DNA of 64,000 bases from JAAYZQ01 sp034428935 (GCA_034428935.1 DAOUHB010000097.1:17439-81438); one strand, 5' to 3'; counted from the first letter of the stretch, positions 7,489 to 16,883 are shown. The notes: generated by a model not told the origin, from the sequence alone. Made by a program: numbers and translations.

Positions 7489-10029
7489 TTAACCTGCTTC
7501 ATATGGACCAAGAAACTTCTCGCCGTCGAAATGAATCAAATGCGTGCTCGCTTCCTGGACCCAGACCTCGGTCTCCCACGATATGGCGCCAACGTACCTG
7601 GCCATGTCACTACGCGTTAGAAAGGCAGTCACGTAAACCAGACCAGGGCGTGCGCCCTTGAAGAGTGCGGCCAGTTCGTGCCGGCGTTTTGGATCTACCG
7701 GCCCATGGCTGGTGACCGCCTCGACCAAAACCAGCCAATCTTGCTTGACGTGGTGAATTACAACATCGGGCATTTTGCCGTGAATGTCCAAAGACACACC
7801 AAGAGCTTGCAGCGCGTCGCGATCAAAATGCCGCCATTTGTTGCCCGTGTCTCCTACATAAAGGACTCGACCACCGGGCACAAACCGGGGCGCGAACTCC
7901 TCAATGATAGCCTGCACCAGCTTACTGTGCTCACCAGGCGTCAGGTAAACCATCTTGGCTTCAGCCAGGGTGACCGGAATCATGCTCAGGTTACGGGCTC
8001 GTGCATACCGATTCTTGAGCGTTTCTACCGAAGCAAGGTACTTCTCAAGCTTGCCAGTCCAGTGCTCGGTTCCAAAGCTTCTCAATAGCTTCAGGGCTGT
8101 CGGCTCAATTTGGTAGCAGAATTTGGGACTGTTGATCGGCCGGCTTGGGTCATCCGGATTGGCTACGACGAGACCTGCATCAATGAACTGGTGCATAGTT
8201 TGTCGGCGCACTGTCTCTCGGGTGTTGGGGGCATAGTTCTTGCCATATTGCTCACGACAAAAGTCCATGACTGGCGTGATGCCCTTGAGAGGAGACTTGG
8301 CTTGGGACCAGCTCATTTCGGGCTCGAGTTCCAGGAGAGCAAGCAGAGTCAGTGCCGAACGGTCGTTCAACTGACCGCGGGGCAGACCCAGCAGTTCCAG
8401 GATAGTGAGTGCTTCGTCCACTTTTTGTTTTGCGGCAACAGGATCAGGGGATGCTATGTCCGCCATGCGCTGGATTTCCCTTTCTAAAAGTTTGTCGATC
8501 TGCTCCTGTGACGGGAATTTGATGTCTATCTGGCGGCCAAGTGTTTCCAGGATCTGAGGACTTGGATACCTGAGCATACGCAAGTCCGTGGCGTTCACCT
8601 GGGTGTGGCCGTTAAACTGGCGAAAATAGCTGTCCACGAGCGTCGAGTTCAAGAACAAGGCGAGCCCTTTGGCAAGCATCGGGGGCAGGCCCGCATTCTT
8701 GCGGTGATAAACGTTAAGATGATTCTCAAAGGCTACCCAAGGAGCCGGGACCCTTTGAGGCTCAAAGATGGCGGCAACGACTCGCCGTGGCTCCTCCTTT
8801 GCTGAAAAGCGTCTGACAAGAACGTAATGACCAGTGGGCAGGAAGAGCGGCTCTAGTTTCGGTACATTGGAAATGGCATTTGGCTTCTTGCCGCCGGACT
8901 TGGGCCAGAGAATGTAGCCATCTTGAAAGTGGGTGGGATAGATTAGGGGCACGGTCCCTGGCTGAGGATCGGACTGCAATAGCTCCCGGACGCGAAAGTC
9001 GACAACTCGACCGGTCGAGACCTCCACGCCGAGGCTCTCCAAGGTGTGGTCAAAGACGGACAACCGGTCCAGGACAAATTGGTCCATTTCGCTTGTGGCC
9101 AGATAGATGATCAAATCGGGATCATCCGGCCCGACTACCTGTTCGTAGCTGACCGAGTGCAAAGTCATGCTTTCTCCGGCTGGCCCGTGGCTAGCCGAAA
9201 TGAGCACGTCGTCCTTTTTCCCTGTCTTGACGGCGTGCAGAATGATGTTCTCTTGCAGGACGCCATCTGTCCTGAAGGCTTCTTCTCGAGACTCGAAGAT
9301 GTGGATGCGCCGCAGCGTCATGGTTCTCAGAAATCGCTTGCGAAACGGCTTGAAATATGGGCCATTGCAGAAGCTCCGAGGCGTGATAGCAACGAGCTCA
9401 CCCCCCTCCTCGAGCAGGTCCGCAGCCAGGGCCAGAAAGGCAGCATACAGGTTCGTGGTCTCAACCCCGATCGAGTTCAAAAGCCGGCGATGCTGCGAGT
9501 CACTCCGGATCTTTTTGTACGGAGGGTTCAGGATCGCGCGGTTAAAGGAAAGGTGCTCGACGGCAAAGAGGCCGCCTCGCAGCATTTCCACCGCCGAATC
9601 GACAAAGTCCTGTTCCAGGATCCGTGCTTCGAACGCAATTCCGCACCCTTCAGAGACTTCGCGGCATCCGGCCAGGATGAGGTGCAGATACTCGACGAGG
9701 AGTGGCTCCAACTCGTAGGCAACAACAGAAACGCCGCGCGGCGGCGATGGCTCCTGACAAATCCGCTCTACAAAGGCGGCAGTCAGGCTTCCTACGCCCG
9801 CTCCCGCGTCCAGCAGGCGAATCTCATCGATGCCAGTGCCGAAAAGCGATGCCATGAACTGCGCGATAGAACCCACGGTGAAAAACTGTCCCATCCGGGA
9901 GCGATTTTCCGGGTCTAGGCGGTGGCTGGCATCCATTCGGTATTGGTCTGCCCGCTTGATCAGACTGTCCCGGGCATTGCCCTGGTCCTGAGCCTGCGGG
10001 TGGACCTCATATCTGCCTGTAGCTTCCAT
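7489..10029 (-). CDS. Fused adenine DNA methyltransferase and BsuBI/PstI-type restriction endonuclease
   Basis: 846 aa. The N-terminal ~530 residues are a class I N6-adenine methyltransferase of Eco57I type: SAM motif DAGAGVGSLT (74-83), catalytic NPPY (168-171), and AITPRSF. Residues ~595-690 carry a winged-helix-like segment (RRQTMHQFIDAGLVVANPD, NSPKFCYQI) as in the N-terminal domain of BsuBI/PstI nucleases. Residues ~720-846 hold the nuclease core: GDTGNKW, KMPDVV (Pro754-Asp755), VEAVTSHGPVD with Lys781, the ISWETEVW segment, and FLGPY at the end. R.BsuBI and R.PstI are normally separate ~316-aa proteins beside a separate methylase. Here both halves appear full length in one chain. It stands alone in the window and presumably recognises a PstI-like site. 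Confidence 0.88.
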   Translation of the reverse strand: MEATGRYEVHPQAQDQGNARDSLIKRADQYRMDASHRLDPENRSRMGQFFTVGSIAQFMASLFGTGIDEIRLLDAGAGVGSLTAAFVERICQEPSPPRGVSVVAYELEPLLVEYLHLILAGCREVSEGCGIAFEARILEQDFVDSAVEMLRGGLFAVEHLSFNRAILNPPYKKIRSDSQHRRLLNSIGVETTNLYAAFLALAADLLEEGGELVAITPRSFCNGPYFKPFRKRFLRTMTLRRIHIFESREEAFRTDGVLQENIILHAVKTGKKDDVLISASHGPAGESMTLHSVSYEQVVGPDDPDLIIYLATSEMDQFVLDRLSVFDHTLESLGVEVSTGRVVDFRVRELLQSDPQPGTVPLIYPTHFQDGYILWPKSGGKKPNAISNVPKLEPLFLPTGHYVLVRRFSAKEEPRRVVAAIFEPQRVPAPWVAFENHLNVYHRKNAGLPPMLAKGLALFLNSTLVDSYFRQFNGHTQVNATDLRMLRYPSPQILETLGRQIDIKFPSQEQIDKLLEREIQRMADIASPDPVAAKQKVDEALTILELLGLPRGQLNDRSALTLLALLELEPEMSWSQAKSPLKGITPVMDFCREQYGKNYAPNTRETVRRQTMHQFIDAGLVVANPDDPSRPINSPKFCYQIEPTALKLLRSFGTEHWTGKLEKYLASVETLKNRYARARNLSMIPVTLAEAKMVYLTPGEHSKLVQAIIEEFAPRFVPGGRVLYVGDTGNKWRHFDRDALQALGVSLDIHGKMPDVVIHHVKQDWLVLVEAVTSHGPVDPKRRHELAALFKGARPGLVYVTAFLTRSDMARYVGAISWETEVWVQEASTHLIHFDGEKFLGPYEAG

Positions 10030-10108
10030 CTATCCCCACAACCTCTCAACAACGATAGCCATCATGAACGGGTACATCCTTGGACTGGCTGTTTGGTACC
10101 ATGACTTG

Positions 10109-10137
10109 ATTATACCACACCCGGCGGCGTATGTGCA
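10109..10137 (-). promoter_or_regulatory. Promoter of the methyltransferase-nuclease fusion
   Basis: Minus strand TGCACA (10132-10137), 17-bp spacer, perfect TATAAT (10109-10114). The predicted transcript starts near 10102, giving a leader of about 70 nt. The fusion thus seems transcribed separately from the dehydrogenase upstream. Confidence 0.65.
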
Positions 10138-10155
10138 TAACAGACTCCGGATCTA

Positions 10156-11259
10156 CTAGAAGTATTCCTCGTAGCCCGAGATCCCCAGCTCGTCGCGCAT
10201 CGCCTGCAGTTCAAGGCGCAGGTTCTGGTTGACGGGGATGCCCTCCTGGCGGACAATCTTTTCGCTCTCGTACTCTTTTTCGCCCCCGACGTAGATGCGC
10301 TCCTCGCCCGGGGCTTTGCGCGATGCCTGGAGCGCCCGCATGATACCGCCGGTGATCTGCCGCGACACGTCCAACGGCAAGAAGTGCTCCACGTCGATGG
10401 CCAGGAAGAAATGGCCGAGCATGTAGGGCCGGCGGGAGCCGTCGGGGGCATAGCCCAACAGGTCCTTCATATAGACGCCACCGCATAGCGACGCGGACAG
10501 GATCTCGACCATGGTCGCCAGATCGTAGCCCTTGTAGCCGGCAAACAGCTCGCCCGCGCCGCCCAGGGGCAGCAGCGCGGCCGTGGCCTTGTCCAGGCCG
10601 GCCATGATTGCGGCCGGATCGGTGAGGGGCTGCCCCTCGGCGTCGATGACCCAGCCCTCCGGCACCGGCTTCTCGGCACGCATGGCTACTTCGATCTTGC
10701 CCCGCTGGCTGATGGCGGTCGCTCCGTCGAAGGAGAAGGGAAAGTCCATGTCAGACGGGGCGGCAAAGGCGATGGGATTGGTGCCCAGCATGGGCTCGGT
10801 GCCAAAGGTCGGGGCGATGGCCGGGCGGGCGTTGGTGAAGGTAAAGCCGATCATGCCCTCCTGGGCGGCCATGAGGGGATAGTAGCCAGCGATGCCAAAG
10901 TGGGTGCCGTTGCGCACGGCAACGGCGCCCAGGCCAACCTGCCGTGCCTTGTCCATGGCCAGGCGCATGGCGCGGTAGGCGATGACGTGACCCATACCGT
11001 GGTGCCCGTCCACCACGGCCGTGGTCTCGCTCTCCTGCACGACCTCGAACTCGGTGTGAGTGTTTTGCACGCCGGCCTTGATGCGGTCATAGTAGTACTT
11101 CAGGCGGCCCACACCGTGGGATTCAATGCCCCGCACGTCGGAGGTGATGAGCACTTCGGCGCAGATCTGGGCCTCCTCGGGCGGGGTGCCAAGCCCCTGC
11201 AGAACGTCCATCATGAACCGGTGGATGACGTCCACAGGGATGAGTTGCGTTTCCTCCAT
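10156..11259 (-). CDS. Malate/L-lactate dehydrogenase family (Ldh2) oxidoreductase
   Basis: 367 aa. The sequence follows the Ldh2/MDH2 family of NAD(P)-dependent 2-hydroxyacid dehydrogenases: SHGVGRLKYY, VVDGHHGMGHVI, NGTHFGIAGYY, TNARPAIAPTFG, LGTNPIAFAAP, and GYKGYDLATMVEILS. Members oxidise malate, sulfolactate, ureidoglycolate or 2,3-diketogulonate, and substrate cannot be assigned here. The start is set at MEETQL because GAGGAG lies 8 bases before it. The frame itself stays open 13 codons further. The small membrane protein ends 16 bp upstream on the same strand, so the two may be cotranscribed. Confidence 0.88.
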   Translation of the reverse strand: MEETQLIPVDVIHRFMMDVLQGLGTPPEEAQICAEVLITSDVRGIESHGVGRLKYYYDRIKAGVQNTHTEFEVVQESETTAVVDGHHGMGHVIAYRAMRLAMDKARQVGLGAVAVRNGTHFGIAGYYPLMAAQEGMIGFTFTNARPAIAPTFGTEPMLGTNPIAFAAPSDMDFPFSFDGATAISQRGKIEVAMRAEKPVPEGWVIDAEGQPLTDPAAIMAGLDKATAALLPLGGAGELFAGYKGYDLATMVEILSASLCGGVYMKDLLGYAPDGSRRPYMLGHFFLAIDVEHFLPLDVSRQITGGIMRALQASRKAPGEERIYVGGEKEYESEKIVRQEGIPVNQNLRLELQAMRDELGISGYEEYF

Positions 11260-11275
11260 ACGTTTGCTCCTCGAT

Positions 11276-11776
11276 TCAAACCTTTGTTGGCGGCGCATTG
11301 GCCGTCTTGGGATAGTGTAGCAGAAGGGTGAGAGCCAGGCCGGTGATGGCCCCGGCCAGGGCTCCCGTAGATAGAATGCCGGGCAACAGCGCCAGGCCCG
11401 TGATCCAGGCCATGGTGCTGACGACGATCCACCACCCTGCCCAGAGTACTTCGTGGCGCAGGAGCAGCCACTGGGCCAGGCCGAGGGTTGGGCCCAGGAT
11501 CACGCCGCCCACCAACCCTTGCAGGGGGGCAGGGACCGTCGCCAGGAGCAGCGTAGAGACTACAAGCCACACCGCCGAGGTCGCCAGGAACCAGCGCCAT
11601 GCCCGGGGGATGCGGTGATGGAGCACGAACGACTGCATGGCCGCCACGCCCACGCCTGCCGGCACCAGGGCAAGGTTTGTGAACAGCAGGCTGCCAAGGA
11701 GCCAGCCCAGGGTCGTGGCCATGATCCACAGGAACCAGAGGGCTGCGTCAAAGGCGGGCTGTCGTGATCGCGCCAT
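11276..11776 (-). CDS. Small polytopic membrane protein, unknown function
   Basis: 166 aa with about five hydrophobic helices (for example ALWFLWIMATTLGWLLGSLL and a C-terminal ALAGAITGLALTLLL). No motif I recognise. Tryptophan, leucine and glycine content is high, as in small uncharacterised Chloroflexota membrane proteins. The ATG chosen has GGGAG five bases upstream. A GTG seven codons earlier (11797) is possible. Its neighbours (permease upstream, dehydrogenase downstream) do not indicate a role. Confidence 0.7.
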   Translation of the reverse strand: MARSRQPAFDAALWFLWIMATTLGWLLGSLLFTNLALVPAGVGVAAMQSFVLHHRIPRAWRWFLATSAVWLVVSTLLLATVPAPLQGLVGGVILGPTLGLAQWLLLRHEVLWAGWWIVVSTMAWITGLALLPGILSTGALAGAITGLALTLLLHYPKTANAPPTKV

Positions 11777-11812
11777 TGGCTCCCTGTGCCGTTCCACGAA
11801 GGCTCAGCTCGC

Positions 11813-12907
11813 CTAGCCCTTCACTGACCCTGCCAGCATCCCACGAACAAAGTAGCGTTGCAGGCTAAAGAACACGATCAGGGGCAGGATCATGGTGACG
11901 AACGCCCCCGCCGTCAGCAGGTGCCAGTCGTTCCCGAAGGTGCCCGTGAGATCGGCCAGGCGCTGGGTCAGGACCTTGTAGCTGGGGTCGACGCCGAGAA
12001 AGGTGAGGGCCACCAGGTAGTCATTCCAGACCCACAGGAACTGGAAGATGAAAAACGACGCCAGCGCCGGCACCGAGAGGGGCAGGACCAGCTTCAAGAA
12101 GATGGTAAAGTGAGAGGCGCCGTCGATGAATGCCGATTCCAGCGTCTCGCGGGGCAGCGTCCGGATATAGTTGAACAGAAGATAGGTGGCCAGCGCCAGG
12201 CCAAAGCCGGTGTGCGCCAGCCAGATGGCCAGGAAGGTCCCGTTGAGCCTCAGGCTGTTATAGTCCCGCAGGATAGGCACCAGGGCGATTTGCAGAGGAA
12301 CCACGATCAGCCCGACCACCAGGATGAACATGATTCGGCGGCCCGGAAAGTTCATCCAGGCAAAGGCATAGGCTGCAAAGGCCGCGATGAGAATGGGGAT
12401 GATGGTCGAGGGAACAGCGACGGCCAGGCTGTTCAGAAAAGCCTGCGACATGTTCTGTCCAGGCGTCATCTCTACCGTGCCGTCGGGCCTGGTCACCGGG
12501 ATCTGGCTGCCGAGCAACACCTGCTTGTAGTTGTCGAGGGAAAAGTTCCACGTGGTGGTCCAGATGCGCTCCTGCACCTCGATGCGTCCCAGGCGCCGGT
12601 TCCCCACCCAGGTCACGCGCGTGCCTCCCTCGGGTGACATCACGCCCTCCCGCAGCTCCTCGAAGGTGCCGGTCACGCCCTCCACTTCCATCACGCCGCT
12701 GGGATCCAGGCCGAGCTCCTGGACGTTGTACGTGTCCGTCGTCGCCCATTCCCGGTGCGGAAAGATGTTCCACCAGCCCGTGGTCTGGATGTCAAACCGA
12801 GTCCGGAACGAAGAGATGAACAACCCCAGCGTGGGGACACTCCAGATGATCACCATGAGCGCCAGCGTCAGGTTGACGAGCAGGGGGCCGGTCCATTTTC
12901 GTCTCAT
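11813..12907 (-). CDS. Carbohydrate ABC transporter permease, MalG/AglG type
   Basis: 364 aa with six predicted membrane helices. The ATPase-docking EAA loop reads ESAFIDGASHFTIFLKLVLPLSVPALASF. A long extracytoplasmic stretch after helix 1 (about residues 40-120, containing GWWNIFPHREW and LGLDPSGVMEVEGVTG) makes it longer than MalG and resembles AglG of alpha-glucoside systems. It partners the MalF-like permease whose gene ends 1 bp upstream. No ATPase gene follows. Confidence 0.9.
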   Translation of the reverse strand: MRRKWTGPLLVNLTLALMVIIWSVPTLGLFISSFRTRFDIQTTGWWNIFPHREWATTDTYNVQELGLDPSGVMEVEGVTGTFEELREGVMSPEGGTRVTWVGNRRLGRIEVQERIWTTTWNFSLDNYKQVLLGSQIPVTRPDGTVEMTPGQNMSQAFLNSLAVAVPSTIIPILIAAFAAYAFAWMNFPGRRIMFILVVGLIVVPLQIALVPILRDYNSLRLNGTFLAIWLAHTGFGLALATYLLFNYIRTLPRETLESAFIDGASHFTIFLKLVLPLSVPALASFFIFQFLWVWNDYLVALTFLGVDPSYKVLTQRLADLTGTFGNDWHLLTAGAFVTMILPLIVFFSLQRYFVRGMLAGSVKG

Positions 12908-12908
12908 G

Positions 12909-14090
12909 CTAGAACGCCTCCTGTTCTCTGAATTGTTTCAGATTGTAGATCATCACCGGGATGACGGTGAGGAGGAGGATGATGGCGATGGCCGAGCCAT
13001 AGCCCGAGTTGCGGAACGTAAACGACTGGCGATAGAATTGAGTAGCAATCACGTGGGTGCCAAACTGCCCGCCGGTCATGACCCAGACTACGTCAAAGAT
13101 CTTGAGCGTAAAGATGACGACGGTCGTCCAGACGGTGATGATGGTACCTGCAATGGAGGGGATCATGATACGGAAAAAGGCCTGCACTTCGGTGGCGCCG
13201 TCAACCCGTGCCGCCTCCATGATCTCTTCCGGGATGCCCTTCAGGGCGGCGGAATAGAGGACCATGGCGTACCCTGCCTGGAGCCAGATGACGATGAGGA
13301 TGAGAAAGACATTATTCCAGGGCGCGATCTGGACCCACTTGTCCCAGGGGTGGGGCTGGCCCCCCAGCGCGACGGTGAGGGCGTTCAATATACCGATCTG
13401 CGCCGATCCCGCCGGCCGGACCTCGTACACAAAGTTCCAGATGACGCTGGCGCCGACGAAAGAGATGGCCATGGGCAAAAAGATCAGCGATTTCGCGACT
13501 CGCTCGAACTTGCTGCGATCGGCCAACACGGCAACAATGAGACCGATGACCACCGACATGGTGCTGCCGATGATGATCCACATCAGGTTGTTGCGCAAAG
13601 CCTCGGTCAGCAGGCGCTCGCTAAAGATCGCCGCATAGTTGTCCAACCCCACAAAGGCGCTGCTCCGGAGGGATTCGATGAGGCCGGCGCCCCTGGGCGG
13701 GCCGTCGCGCCCGAAGAGGCTCAGGTAAAAGGTGCGGACTGCCGGCAGGGCCAGATACCACAGGAGAATGGCCATTGCCGGGCCGACAAAGACAAAAGGT
13801 TGCAGGCGGGCAGTCCACTGGTTGGGGAGTCGTTCCACAATGCTGTTAAAGATCCAGTAGAGCATCGCCACGCCACCAACGCCCCAGAGAATGGCCACCG
13901 CCGCGATGAGCCAGCGCGGCGCATTGCTGTCCCGCAACCAAATAAACCCGGCATAGAGCACGGCAAAGGCGATGAACGGGATGGCTATGGCCAGTAACAG
14001 GCGCCCCAACCAGCTAATCAGCTCCAGCGCTGTCTTGGGCTTGGGCGCCTGGCCTGTCGGGGATCCTTTCACGCTTTCGGCTTGTGCCAT
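12909..14090 (-). CDS. Carbohydrate ABC transporter permease, MalF/AglF type
   Basis: 393 aa, membrane permease. The cytoplasmic EAA loop is EAARVDGATEVQAFFRIMIPSIAGT, near-consensus for sugar permeases. Three helices precede a soluble segment (IVERLPNQW) and the core domain. It should form the heterodimeric channel with the adjacent MalG-like protein. A 16-bp hairpin separates it from the upstream binding-protein gene and probably lowers its expression relative to the binding protein. Confidence 0.9.
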   Translation of the reverse strand: MAQAESVKGSPTGQAPKPKTALELISWLGRLLLAIAIPFIAFAVLYAGFIWLRDSNAPRWLIAAVAILWGVGGVAMLYWIFNSIVERLPNQWTARLQPFVFVGPAMAILLWYLALPAVRTFYLSLFGRDGPPRGAGLIESLRSSAFVGLDNYAAIFSERLLTEALRNNLMWIIIGSTMSVVIGLIVAVLADRSKFERVAKSLIFLPMAISFVGASVIWNFVYEVRPAGSAQIGILNALTVALGGQPHPWDKWVQIAPWNNVFLILIVIWLQAGYAMVLYSAALKGIPEEIMEAARVDGATEVQAFFRIMIPSIAGTIITVWTTVVIFTLKIFDVVWVMTGGQFGTHVIATQFYRQSFTFRNSGYGSAIAIILLLTVIPVMIYNLKQFREQEAF

Positions 14091-14105
14091 ATGTCACCTC
14101 CCCTC

Positions 14106-14141
14106 GACAGGCTGCCAGCCCGTGAGGGCTGGCAGCCTGTC
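14106..14141 (-). terminator. Intercistronic hairpin between binding protein and permease
   Basis: A perfect 16-bp stem (arms 14106-14121 and 14126-14141, loop GTGA) in the 61-bp gap between the two cistrons, without a T-run. Such hairpins commonly protect the upstream mRNA or attenuate readthrough, keeping the binding protein in excess. Confidence 0.6.
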
Positions 14142-14151
14142 GTCTGGATAC

Positions 14152-15603
14152 CTACTGCGGCCAGGATGCGTCGATTTCGGCGAGGGCCGTATCGAGGTCA
14201 GAGAGGCCGCTGACATAGTCGGTCATGCCGGTCCAGAAGGAACCGGAGCCGACCTGGGCGGGCATGAGGTCCGAGGCATCGAAGCGGAAGCTGGTGGCTT
14301 CGGCGACGAGCTCGGCGATGCCGCGTTCGAGATCCACGCCATACATGTCGGGGGTGGCGGTCAGGTGGGCGGCCAGGGCGCCGCCGTTCTGGAGCCAGCC
14401 GGAGGCGGACTGGGGCGTGGTAAAGTACTCCATGAGGGCCCGGACTTCGGGGCGGTCGTTGAACATGGTCATGATGTCGCCGGCGACGAGGAAGGGCTTG
14501 CCGTAGGCCTCGTCAACGGGCGGCAGGTAGAAGAAGTCATAGTCAACGCCGGCCTGGGTGCCCTCGGGGAAGAAGCCGGTGATAAAGTTGCCCTGTTTGT
14601 GGAGCCAGCACTGGGGCGGATCCTCAAACATGGGTGCGGGGGCATCGCCAAAGTAGGTGGAGACGATGCCGTCGGTGCCGCCAAAGACATAGTCGGGGTT
14701 GAACCAGATCTCGCTCCAGGTTTCGATGGCGGTCTTGACCTCGGGCGAGGAGAAGGGCAGCTCGCCCCGGACCCAGGCGTCATAGTTTTCCAGGGAGGTG
14801 GTGCGGAGCACCATCTCCTCGGTCCAGTCTGTGGCGGGCCAGCCGGTGGCGGCCTGCGACTCGATGCCGACGCACCAGGCGGCGTCGCCGTCGTCGGCGA
14901 TGGTCTGGGTGAGGGCCAGGAGGTCGTCCCAGGTTTCGGGGATCTCGTAGCCGGCGGCGTCAAAGTCGTCCTTGGGATACCAGACGAGGCTCTTGCCGTT
15001 GAAGCGGTGCCAGATGCCGCCGACCATGGGCTGGCCATCGGGATCTTGGACCATGCCCATGTCCAGCCAGCTCGGGTTGAACTGCTGCTGGAGCCATTCC
15101 TCGCTGATCCAGGAGGTGGGGTCGATGAGGTGACCCTGGCGGGCAAAGTTGGCGACTGCTCCGGGCTGCGGGAAGTCGGCGATGTCGGGCGGGGAGCCGG
15201 CGTCCACGGCGATGGCGATGCGAGCCTCGAACTCCTTGTCGCCGATGTACTGGACATCGATGCCCGTGGCCTCCTCGAAGGCGACCATGGACTCCTCGAA
15301 GCGGATGTCGTCGGGGTTGGTGAAGGGGCCGTCGACGACGACCGTCGTGCCGGAGAACTCGCCGGCCAGGGCCCTCTCCAGGAAGCCGCCGGCCATGACG
15401 GCAAAGGGCGCTTCCACGCCCTCGACCGCAGGCTCCGGCTCTGTTGCCTCCGGAGCTGTTGTCGGCTCCGGAGCAGTGGTTGCCTCGGGCGCCGCCTCGG
15501 TTGGCGCTGGCGCCGAGGTGGGCTCGGGCGTCGCGCCGCAAGCAAGCAGCAGCATGCTGGCGATGACGACCAGAGCCACGAGAGTAAAGATTGAGCGTTT
15601 CAT
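14152..15603 (-). CDS. Alpha-glucoside-type ABC transporter substrate-binding lipoprotein
   Basis: 483 aa. The signal peptide ends in MLLLACG (lipobox), followed by a Pro/Thr/Ala/Glu-rich linker (about residues 22-60) and an SBP_bac_1 fold. Features include FEEATGIDVQYIGDKEFEARI, SPPDIADFPQPGA, and tryptophan-rich sugar-site segments. Overall it resembles AglE. A SD-like GGAGGAG lies before the ATG. Trehalose synthase nearby supports a maltose/trehalose/sucrose-type ligand, but that is inference. The ligand-free label alpha-glucoside type rests on similarity of the whole operon to AglEFG. Confidence 0.9.
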   Translation of the reverse strand: MKRSIFTLVALVVIASMLLLACGATPEPTSAPAPTEAAPEATTAPEPTTAPEATEPEPAVEGVEAPFAVMAGGFLERALAGEFSGTTVVVDGPFTNPDDIRFEESMVAFEEATGIDVQYIGDKEFEARIAIAVDAGSPPDIADFPQPGAVANFARQGHLIDPTSWISEEWLQQQFNPSWLDMGMVQDPDGQPMVGGIWHRFNGKSLVWYPKDDFDAAGYEIPETWDDLLALTQTIADDGDAAWCVGIESQAATGWPATDWTEEMVLRTTSLENYDAWVRGELPFSSPEVKTAIETWSEIWFNPDYVFGGTDGIVSTYFGDAPAPMFEDPPQCWLHKQGNFITGFFPEGTQAGVDYDFFYLPPVDEAYGKPFLVAGDIMTMFNDRPEVRALMEYFTTPQSASGWLQNGGALAAHLTATPDMYGVDLERGIAELVAEATSFRFDASDLMPAQVGSGSFWTGMTDYVSGLSDLDTALAEIDASWPQ

Positions 15604-15825
15604 TTGAATCTCCTCCTGTTACACGAAAATCGTTGGGGCAGGCACTGCACCTGCCCGAGAGTGCTTCGTTGAAAATCGACTTCGGGTGTCGTGCGGAATG
15701 GAATCACTCGAATGTTCTTTTACCTCCTTTCTGGCCTGGGGCCGAGCTATCGCGTCTTGCCAGCGCAACAGCGGCTCTTCCGCAAGCGTCGCGCATGGCC
15801 GTTGTTCTCCGAGAACGATCGAAGC

Positions 15826-16866
15826 TCAGTTGCGAGCGCCTGGCGGCGCTCCACAGGATTCCCGAACGATGAGTTCGGTTTCCAGGATCATCGAGGGAAC
15901 TTCTTCGTCGCCTTCGATGAGGGCGGTAAGAACCTCGGCGGCGGTCCAGCCGAGGCCATAGGCCGGCACGCGCACGGTCGTCAGCCTGGGATGCACGTGG
16001 GCAGCCAGAAAGATGTCGTCAAAGCCCACGATGGCTACGTCATCTGGGATGCGCCGGCCGGCATCGTGAATGGCGCTCATGGCGCCTATGGCCACCACGT
16101 CGCTGGCCGCAAATACGGCGGTCGGCGGCTGGTCGAGGCACAGGAGCCGTTCCATGGCGGCGCGGCCCGAGCCGGGCAAAAAACTGGCGGTGTGCACCAG
16201 GGCCGGGTCCTGGGCGAGGTCGTGCTCTCCCAACGCCTGCTTGTAGCCGGCGAACCGGTCCTGAGCGCCCGCGTAGGAAAGAGGCGCGTTGGAGATAAAG
16301 CCGATGCGCTGATGCCCCAGGCCGATGAGGTGCTGCACAGCCTGGTAGGCGCCTGCCTGGTTGTCGACGTCCACGATGGGAAAGTCCGTGCGGTTGAGCC
16401 GCCCGTGCAGAATCAGGGGAAAGCGGTCCTCGGCCAGCTCCTCCAGGATGGGATCGCCATCCCTTGGGCCGGACAGGATGACGCCGTCCACCTGCTGTTC
16501 GCGGATGAGGCGGGCGTAGGCTTCGTGGCTGGGTACGTCTTCGGCGAGCTGCAGGACGAGCAGGTATCCACGGCGGTGAACTGAGGCAGTGACACCCTGC
16601 AGGAACGGGGGTAAAAAGGCATCGACGCCCAGGCGTGCCTGGCCTTCTCCGAGGATGAGCCCGATGCGCTGCGTCTTGCCACTGGCCAGGGTACGGGCGG
16701 CGGCGGCGGGGTAGTAGTTCAGGTCGCGGGCAGCCTGTAGAACGCGCTGCCGCGTCTCTTCGCTGATCTTGACCCCCGGTACTTCGTTGAGGACGAACGA
16801 CACCGTGGTTCGAGAGACCCCTGCCAACCTGGCCACGTCCTGGCTTCTTGCTTGCCTTCGGCCCAA
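15826..16866 (-). CDS. LacI family transcriptional repressor
   Basis: 346 aa. The N-terminal helix-turn-helix is classical: SQDVARLAGVSRTTVSFVLN, then the hinge helix YPAAAARTLASGKTQRIG. The C-terminal domain is a periplasmic-binding-protein-like sugar sensor (VDGVILSG, AVFAASDVVAIGAM, VGFDDI). Translation most likely begins at a TTG at 16866, preceded by AAGGGAGG. The gene lies 222 bp upstream of the AglE-like binding protein on the same strand, so it probably governs that importer as well as itself. Three tandem palindromes cover its transcription start. Confidence 0.93.
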   Translation of the reverse strand: MGRRQARSQDVARLAGVSRTTVSFVLNEVPGVKISEETRQRVLQAARDLNYYPAAAARTLASGKTQRIGLILGEGQARLGVDAFLPPFLQGVTASVHRRGYLLVLQLAEDVPSHEAYARLIREQQVDGVILSGPRDGDPILEELAEDRFPLILHGRLNRTDFPIVDVDNQAGAYQAVQHLIGLGHQRIGFISNAPLSYAGAQDRFAGYKQALGEHDLAQDPALVHTASFLPGSGRAAMERLLCLDQPPTAVFAASDVVAIGAMSAIHDAGRRIPDDVAIVGFDDIFLAAHVHPRLTTVRVPAYGLGWTAAEVLTALIEGDEEVPSMILETELIVRESCGAPPGARN

Positions 16867-16883
16867 CGTTGCCTCCCTTTTAG

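Noticed and set aside
7489..10029. Part of a BREX, DISARM or other multi-gene defence island
   Set aside because: No other defence genes flank it; treS and an Ldh2 dehydrogenase are the neighbours.
12531..13997. 488-codon plus-strand ORF over the permeases
   Set aside because: Low-complexity shadow of two clear permease genes on the minus strand, no recognisable domain.
13972..15594. 540-codon plus-strand ORF opposite the binding protein
   Set aside because: Antisense of the AglE-like gene; composition is glycine/valine-rich shadow sequence.
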